Shown here: positions 13,069 through 16,503 of the stretch, piece by piece | Layout of the letters: each line of letters starts with the position of its first letter | Position numbering within the stretch: the first letter of the stretch is position 1 | NCBI GenBank assembly: GCA_947490035.1 | Contig: CANLGS010000016.1 | Location: forward strand, 1 to 16,503 | DNA length: 16,503 nucleotides | Direction: 5' to 3' | DNA from: Gemmataceae bacterium | Lineage (GTDB): Bacteria; Planctomycetota; Planctomycetia; Gemmatales; Gemmataceae | Translations under genes and position numbers: made by a program | The notes under the pieces: model-generated | The model's input: only the letters and a program-made list of their open reading frames with translations | Databases searched by the model: none | Told to the model about the DNA's origin: nothing

Positions 13069-14664
13069 TCACCAGCGGTACGTGAAGCCGAAGCCGATGC
13101 CCTGCACGAAGTACCCGTTCGTGCTGAACTGTGGCTGCGGGCGGACGATGCCCGCCAGCGGCACGCCCGAACCCGGCGGCAGCAGGTTCGGGACGCGGGC
13201 CGCGTCCACGCGCGTGTCGATCGCGTCGCCCGGCCGCACCGTGCTGCTCAGGTACAGGAAGTTGTAGCCGACGAACAGCTTCAACCGGTCCGTCGCCTGC
13301 CACCCGATGTTCAGCCCGACCTCCGGCACCACCGCGAACTTGTCCTGGCTGAACTTCCCGATGTTCCCGCCCTGCACCGCGAGCAGCCCGCCCGAGGTCG
13401 AGGTCGTCGTGCCGTTCGCGAACGTCAGCACTTGGCCGCCGTTCACTTCGATCTCTTGATGCACGGTGCCGAACGCGACCGTCGCCCGCGGGTCGAGCGA
13501 CCACCGGCCGCGCTGCCACGTGCCGACCACGCCCAACTGACCGCCGTGGAACTGGTTCGACGTGCGGAACGAGTCCGTGACGACGCCGGACATCGCCGGC
13601 ACGCCGATGGTCGGGTCCGAACCGGGGATGCGGGCGAACTGCTCGGTGATGGTGAGCTGGTCGCGCAGCCCCAGGTAGCGGTAGCCGACGAGGGCGTCGA
13701 TCCGCGCGGTCGCGTCGCCGATCAGGTACCGCCGGTAGTTCGCTTCCGCGCCCCACACGGTGCTCTTCATCTGGGCGATCACCGTACCGGTGGCGACGCC
13801 CGGCCCGGCGACGATCTCGGCCGACTGGCCGAACCCGACGTTCGGCGCCGTCACGCCGCCGTTGATGTTGAAGAACGGCCGCGCCAGCAGCGGGAACTGC
13901 GCGGTGCTCGCGGTGAACGTCGCGGTGGTGGGCGACAGCCAGAACAGCCGCGCGTCCACCCCGCGGCACTCGCCCTCGTCGAACCAGTACCCGGCACCCA
14001 CACGGCCGCCGACGCGGAACGTGTCGCCGAACGAACCGCCGAGCAGCACCCGCGTGTCGCCCTGGCCGGCGATGCCGTTGAACTGGGGCGAACTGGTCGT
14101 CACCAGCGGGGGCACGTTCGGGTTGCGGTTCCACCACAGGAGCAGTTCGGCCGACACCCACGGCTTGCCGCGGCGACCGGCGATACCGGCGACGCGGCCG
14201 ACCGCGGCGGCGCCGGGGTCGCACCCGTAGAGCGGGTCTTCCAGCCCGATGGGGCAGTCGTAGCCCGGCGCGACCGACGGCACGTACACCGCGCCGGGGA
14301 CGCGGCCGGACGGGTCGCGCGACTCGATCACGTTCGGCGGACCGCCGGGCACCAACCGCAGGGGCGGCGTCGGCTGCACCATCGGCATCTCGCCGGCCGG
14401 CGGCGCCCCGACGACCGGCGTGGGCGCGCCGAAAGAGCCTGGCGCGTAGGTGGTAATCGGCCGGGCCGGGCCGTTGCGGAATAGCCCGGTCTGGGTGATG
14501 TCCGGTTCGGGTTGCGGTTGCGGGTCGGGCACGGCGCTAGGCCGCCCCAATGCCGCGGCGCGAACCGGCGGTTGGGCCGGGTTGCCACGCGGTTGTTGTG
14601 CGAACGCGGGGCGGGCGAACACGCCCAGCGCGATCCCCAGCCCGCCGAGCAGAATGCGGCGCAT
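13069..14664 (-). CDS. BBP7 family outer-membrane beta-barrel protein
   Basis: A 531-residue outer-membrane protein. It has a signal peptide (residues 1-22, ending ARPAFA-QQ) and a Pro-rich linker (about 23-140). The long C-terminal barrel of alternating beta strands fits the BBP7/DUF1551 family of planctomycetes. Recognisable pieces are WVSAELLLWWNRN near the barrel start, RVGGRVGAGYWFDEGE, ALVGYRYLGLRDQL and VPEVGLNIGWQATDRLKLFVGYNFLYLS. It ends GFGFTYRW, an aromatic C terminus usual for BAM-assembled porins. ATG 14662-14664 has AGGAGG at 10 nt; a 20-codon upstream extension has no RBS. A pore or adhesin role is possible, but the function is unknown. It diverges from the PEP-CTERM gene. Confidence 0.88.
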   Translation of the reverse strand: MRRILLGGLGIALGVFARPAFAQQPRGNPAQPPVRAAALGRPSAVPDPQPQPEPDITQTGLFRNGPARPITTYAPGSFGAPTPVVGAPPAGEMPMVQPTPPLRLVPGGPPNVIESRDPSGRVPGAVYVPSVAPGYDCPIGLEDPLYGCDPGAAAVGRVAGIAGRRGKPWVSAELLLWWNRNPNVPPLVTTSSPQFNGIAGQGDTRVLLGGSFGDTFRVGGRVGAGYWFDEGECRGVDARLFWLSPTTATFTASTAQFPLLARPFFNINGGVTAPNVGFGQSAEIVAGPGVATGTVIAQMKSTVWGAEANYRRYLIGDATARIDALVGYRYLGLRDQLTITEQFARIPGSDPTIGVPAMSGVVTDSFRTSNQFHGGQLGVVGTWQRGRWSLDPRATVAFGTVHQEIEVNGGQVLTFANGTTTSTSGGLLAVQGGNIGKFSQDKFAVVPEVGLNIGWQATDRLKLFVGYNFLYLSSTVRPGDAIDTRVDAARVPNLLPPGSGVPLAGIVRPQPQFSTNGYFVQGIGFGFTYRW

Positions 14665-14988
14665 GTGAAGTGGTCCTCCTGACACGCTCGCCGGGCCGGT
14701 CTCCTGCCGCCCGGAATACGTCACGTCACATCACTCCTTCGACCCGATTACCCGCCCGTCCGAACCGCCGCGAGCCGCCGTCGCGCGACTTCTTCCCAGG
14801 AGCGCCGGCCTTCACCGGAGTTTCGCGCACTTCCGCGCAGCGCGTCACCTGGCGCGCAACTGCGGGAACCGCACCCCGAAGTGAATTGCTGAAGTGGGGC
14901 CGGCGCGCGGGCCGAAGTAGGAATCAAAAGCCGTGCAGTCTGAAACTGTCCAGGCAAGATGCCCACACGCCGCCAATGGAGGGCGATC
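14665..14988. promoter_or_regulatory. Divergent intergenic region (BBP7 / PEP-CTERM)
   Basis: This 324-bp spacer holds no credible gene. Both divergent genes need promoters here, but no clear -35/-10 pair was seen on either strand. Visible elements are AGGAGG at 14675-14680 (minus, RBS of BBP7) and GGAGG at 14978-14982 (plus, RBS of the PEP-CTERM gene). Confidence 0.4.
14978..14982 (+). promoter_or_regulatory. RBS deciding the PEP-CTERM gene start
   Basis: GGAGG lies 6 nt before ATG 14989. The upstream in-frame ATG 14959 has no such site, so the shorter protein is preferred. Confidence 0.6.
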
Positions 14989-15381
14989 ATGGCGACTCGG
15001 CGCTCACGTCTGAAGAAGAATTTGAAGAAGCTGCTCCCGGCCGTGACCGTGACGCTGACCACGGTGCCGTTCGCGGTGTGGTCGGCGCCAGCGCAGGCGT
15101 TCTTCCCGCCGGCCTGGTCGGTGCCGCCGGTCGTGACCGTCGTGCCGCCGGTGGCGCCGCCGCCGCTGATCGTGGTGCCGCCGGTCAGCCCGCCGCCGTT
15201 CGTGCCGCCGCCGGTGGTGCCGCCGGTGATCGTGGTGCCGCCGGTCAGCCCGCCGCCAATCGTGGTGCCGCCGCCGCACCAGTGCCCGCTGCCCAACGGC
15301 GTGCCGGAACCGGCGACCGTCGCCAGCGCGCTGATCGGGCTGGCCGCGGTCGCCGGCTACCGCTTCCGCCGCAAGCAGTGA
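14989..15381 (+). CDS. Pro/Val-rich PEP-CTERM sorting-domain protein
   Basis: A 130-residue exported protein. A basic N terminus (residues 1-14) is followed by a hydrophobic signal ending SAPAQA-FF near 37-38. The middle (about 40-97) is a Pro/Val repeat in which IVVPPVSPPP occurs twice at a 20-residue spacing; the encoding 30-bp DNA unit is repeated at 15168-15197 and 15228-15257. The C terminus VPEPATVASALIGLAAVAGYRFRRK is a PEP-CTERM signal: PEP at 106-108, a membrane helix, then a basic end. Exosortase is known to cleave such tails at the membrane. The extended PPV repeat suggests a structural or matrix protein. The gene converges on an XrtA-type deacetylase. No exosortase gene is visible in the window. 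Confidence 0.85.
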   Translation: MATRRSRLKKNLKKLLPAVTVTLTTVPFAVWSAPAQAFFPPAWSVPPVVTVVPPVAPPPLIVVPPVSPPPFVPPPVVPPVIVVPPVSPPPIVVPPPHQCPLPNGVPEPATVASALIGLAAVAGYRFRRKQ

Positions 15382-15382
15382 A

Positions 15383-15415
15383 GTAGGGTGGGACAAGGCT
15401 TTGCGCCGTCCCACC
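15383..15415. repeat. G module, single arm
   Basis: Identical over 33 bp to the G-module arm at 10238-10270. It begins just behind the PEP-CTERM stop (15379-15381) and is followed by a paired H-module variant instead of its own complement. Confidence 0.9.
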
Positions 15416-15422
15416 ACCTTCT

Positions 15423-15494
15423 CTTGTGGCACAGGCTTCCAGCCTGTGTTCCGTTAAACTGCCCGAAACACAGGCTGGAAGCCTATGCCACAAG
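15423..15494. repeat. H-module variant, paired hairpin between convergent genes
   Basis: The 28-bp arms 15423-15450 and 15467-15494 are complementary with one mismatch. The left arm holds CACAGGCT-TCC-AGCCTGTG, a sequence variant of the CACAGACA-TTCC-TGTCTGTG hairpin at 2251-2270 in which both stem sides changed together. It lies between the convergent PEP-CTERM and deacetylase genes, so it may terminate both. Confidence 0.9.
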
Positions 15495-15507
15495 GCCGGA
15501 ACAAAGA

Positions 15508-16389
15508 CTACCCGATCCGGAAGCGCGGCAACTCGACCCCGCTCGCGCGGATGTCGCGGACCGCGTCGATCGCGCGGCGGAACGGGAACGCCCCCAACAG
15601 CCGCGCGAGCCGCGCCGCCGTCTTGCCCACGCCGACGTAGGTGCGCCACCGCGCGAGCCGCTTCAGCGGCAACTTCGGTTGGGTCGGGTCGAACTCCCAC
15701 GGGTGGAAGTACAGCATCCCCACCTGCGGCACCGCCGCCCGCGCCGCCTGCCGCAACCCGGCGCGCATGACAAAGAGCGGGAACAATCGGAAGTACCCGC
15801 CGCCGGCGACAGGGAGATTCATTCCCGCGACGCGGTACGTCAGAGGCGGGAGTTCGAGAATCTCGCGCTCGCGCCCCTGCGCGATAAACGGAACACGCGG
15901 CGCGTCCGAGATGCCGTACCGGTCGTGGCGCACCGGGAAGATGGAGCTGTCGTACTCGAAGCCGCACTCGGCCAGCGCGTCGATGGCCCAGCCCGTATCG
16001 CGCGTCACGCTGAACGTCGGCGCGCGGAACCCGAACACCGCCGCACCGGTCACTTGCTCCAGCGCGTCCTTGCTCGCGCGCAGGTCTTCGCGAAAACTCT
16101 CCGGCGTGAACCGGTGGACGCGCCGGTGGTCCCAACTGTGCGACCCGACCTCGTGCCCGGCCGCGTGGATGTCGCGCACCAACTTCGGGTGCGTGCGGGC
16201 GATCTCGCCAACAACGAAGAACGTGGCCGCGACCTTCGCGGCGGCGAGTTGGTCGAGCAGGCGGCGCGTGCTGGCCTCCATCCGCGCCGCGTAGTCGGAT
16301 TTGAGTTCGGCGGAACACGTCAAGCCCGCCGCGGCCTCGATGCGGTCGTGTTCCTCGATGTCGAAACTGGCAACATTCGCCGCGATCAC
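15508..16389 (-). CDS. XrtA/PEP-CTERM-type polysaccharide deacetylase
   Basis: A 293-residue protein of the NodB-homology deacetylase fold with a DUF3473-like C terminus, typical of exopolysaccharide/PEP-CTERM loci (TIGR03006-like). The N-terminal SFDIEEHD holds the catalytic/metal acid (D10). KVAATFFVVGEIA at 52-64 and HEVGSHSWDH at 79-88 (H84 and H88 likely metal ligands) follow. FRAPTFSVTRDTGWAID at 121-137 and YDSSIFP at 146-152 complete the NodB core. GGGYFRLFPLFVMRAG at 196-211 and YFHPWEFDPTQPK at 227-239 are the DUF3473 signatures. It removes acetyl groups from an envelope polysaccharide; the exact substrate is not visible. It starts with GTG 16387-16389 with GAGGG upstream, and it is the neighbour of a PEP-CTERM substrate protein. 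Confidence 0.88.
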   Translation of the reverse strand: MIAANVASFDIEEHDRIEAAAGLTCSAELKSDYAARMEASTRRLLDQLAAAKVAATFFVVGEIARTHPKLVRDIHAAGHEVGSHSWDHRRVHRFTPESFREDLRASKDALEQVTGAAVFGFRAPTFSVTRDTGWAIDALAECGFEYDSSIFPVRHDRYGISDAPRVPFIAQGREREILELPPLTYRVAGMNLPVAGGGYFRLFPLFVMRAGLRQAARAAVPQVGMLYFHPWEFDPTQPKLPLKRLARWRTYVGVGKTAARLARLLGAFPFRRAIDAVRDIRASGVELPRFRIG

Positions 16390-16503
16390 GGTTCGGCCCT
16401 CAACTTCGTGGCACCGGTCTCAACCGGTGCAAGAACGGTAATAGGGTAGCACCGGCGTTGCCGGTGGCTCAAGTCGCCCCGCTCCGGGTTGTCAGGCCCC
16501 AAT
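16390..16503. other. Right-edge region upstream of the deacetylase
   Basis: No gene is visible in the last 114 bp. Minus-strand reading from the edge hits a stop almost at once. It should include the deacetylase promoter, but no clear -35/-10 pair was found. Confidence 0.4.
16411..16466. repeat. Two short GC-rich hairpins upstream of the deacetylase
   Basis: GCACCGGT-CTCA-ACCGGTGC (16411-16430) is a perfect 8-bp stem, and CACCGGC-GTT-GCCGGTG (16450-16466) a perfect 7-bp stem. They sit 22-77 bp upstream of the GTG start, in the likely leader. The first follows CTTCGTG, reminiscent of the CTTGTGGCAC start of the H module, so they may be a third sequence variant. Confidence 0.6.

Noticed and set aside
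12967-14484. 505-codon frame opposite the BBP7 gene
   Set aside because: Arg/Ala/Val-rich antisense frame with no domain; BBP7 homology and a signal peptide support the minus-strand gene.
14665-14988. Riboswitch in the PEP-CTERM leader
   Set aside because: No conserved core of c-di-GMP or other known riboswitches could be recognised by eye.

Overview
The window looks like chromosomal DNA of a Gemmataceae-type planctomycete (Gemmata or a close relative). The reasons are its high GC content and several families typical of that group: a TIGR03000-domain secreted protein, a BBP7-type outer-membrane barrel, a Uma2-family nuclease-fold protein, an ECF sigma factor next to a transmembrane Ser/Thr kinase, a PEP-CTERM protein and an XrtA-type polysaccharide deacetylase. 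No rRNA, tRNA, CRISPR array, phage gene or transposase gene was seen.

Layout. (1) 1-1223 holds the 3' part of a von Willebrand A-domain protein whose 5' part is missing; the first ~110-130 bases look compositionally different. (2) A perfect 50-bp inverted repeat follows. (3) 1461-3339 is a two-gene ABC exporter (ATPase plus ABC-2 permease), apparently split by a small palindromic element flanked by a 17-bp direct repeat. (4) On the minus strand lie an NRAMP metal transporter (5409-3976) and a TIGR03000 protein (3915-3358). (5) Purine synthesis: purD (plus), then a Uma2-family gene and purN (both minus). PurD and PurN catalyse consecutive steps. (6) 8256-8664 is a 409-bp gene-free stretch full of palindromes. 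(7) A secreted Gly-rich/HEAT-like protein (minus) diverges from an ECF sigma factor (plus), which is followed by a large Ser/Thr kinase. This looks like a signalling module. (8) A BBP7 barrel protein (minus) diverges from a short Pro/Val-rich PEP-CTERM protein (plus), which converges on an XrtA-type polysaccharide deacetylase (minus).

The most unusual content is not a protein. Many gene boundaries hold short nested palindromes. Two to four different sequence families share one design: a 7-8 bp stem around a (T)TCC or GGA(A) loop, usually doubled as a larger inverted repeat. One copy has apparently inserted at a translationally coupled ATGA junction with a direct repeat of the target. Other modules occur in different combinations (33-bp G module with a 28-bp H module). 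I read them as small, probably trans-mobilised, hairpin elements that now act as terminators or leader structures. Mobility and function are inference; the repeats themselves are directly visible.

Start codons were chosen by Shine-Dalgarno spacing and by where protein homology begins. Several longest ORFs start inside repeats and were shortened.
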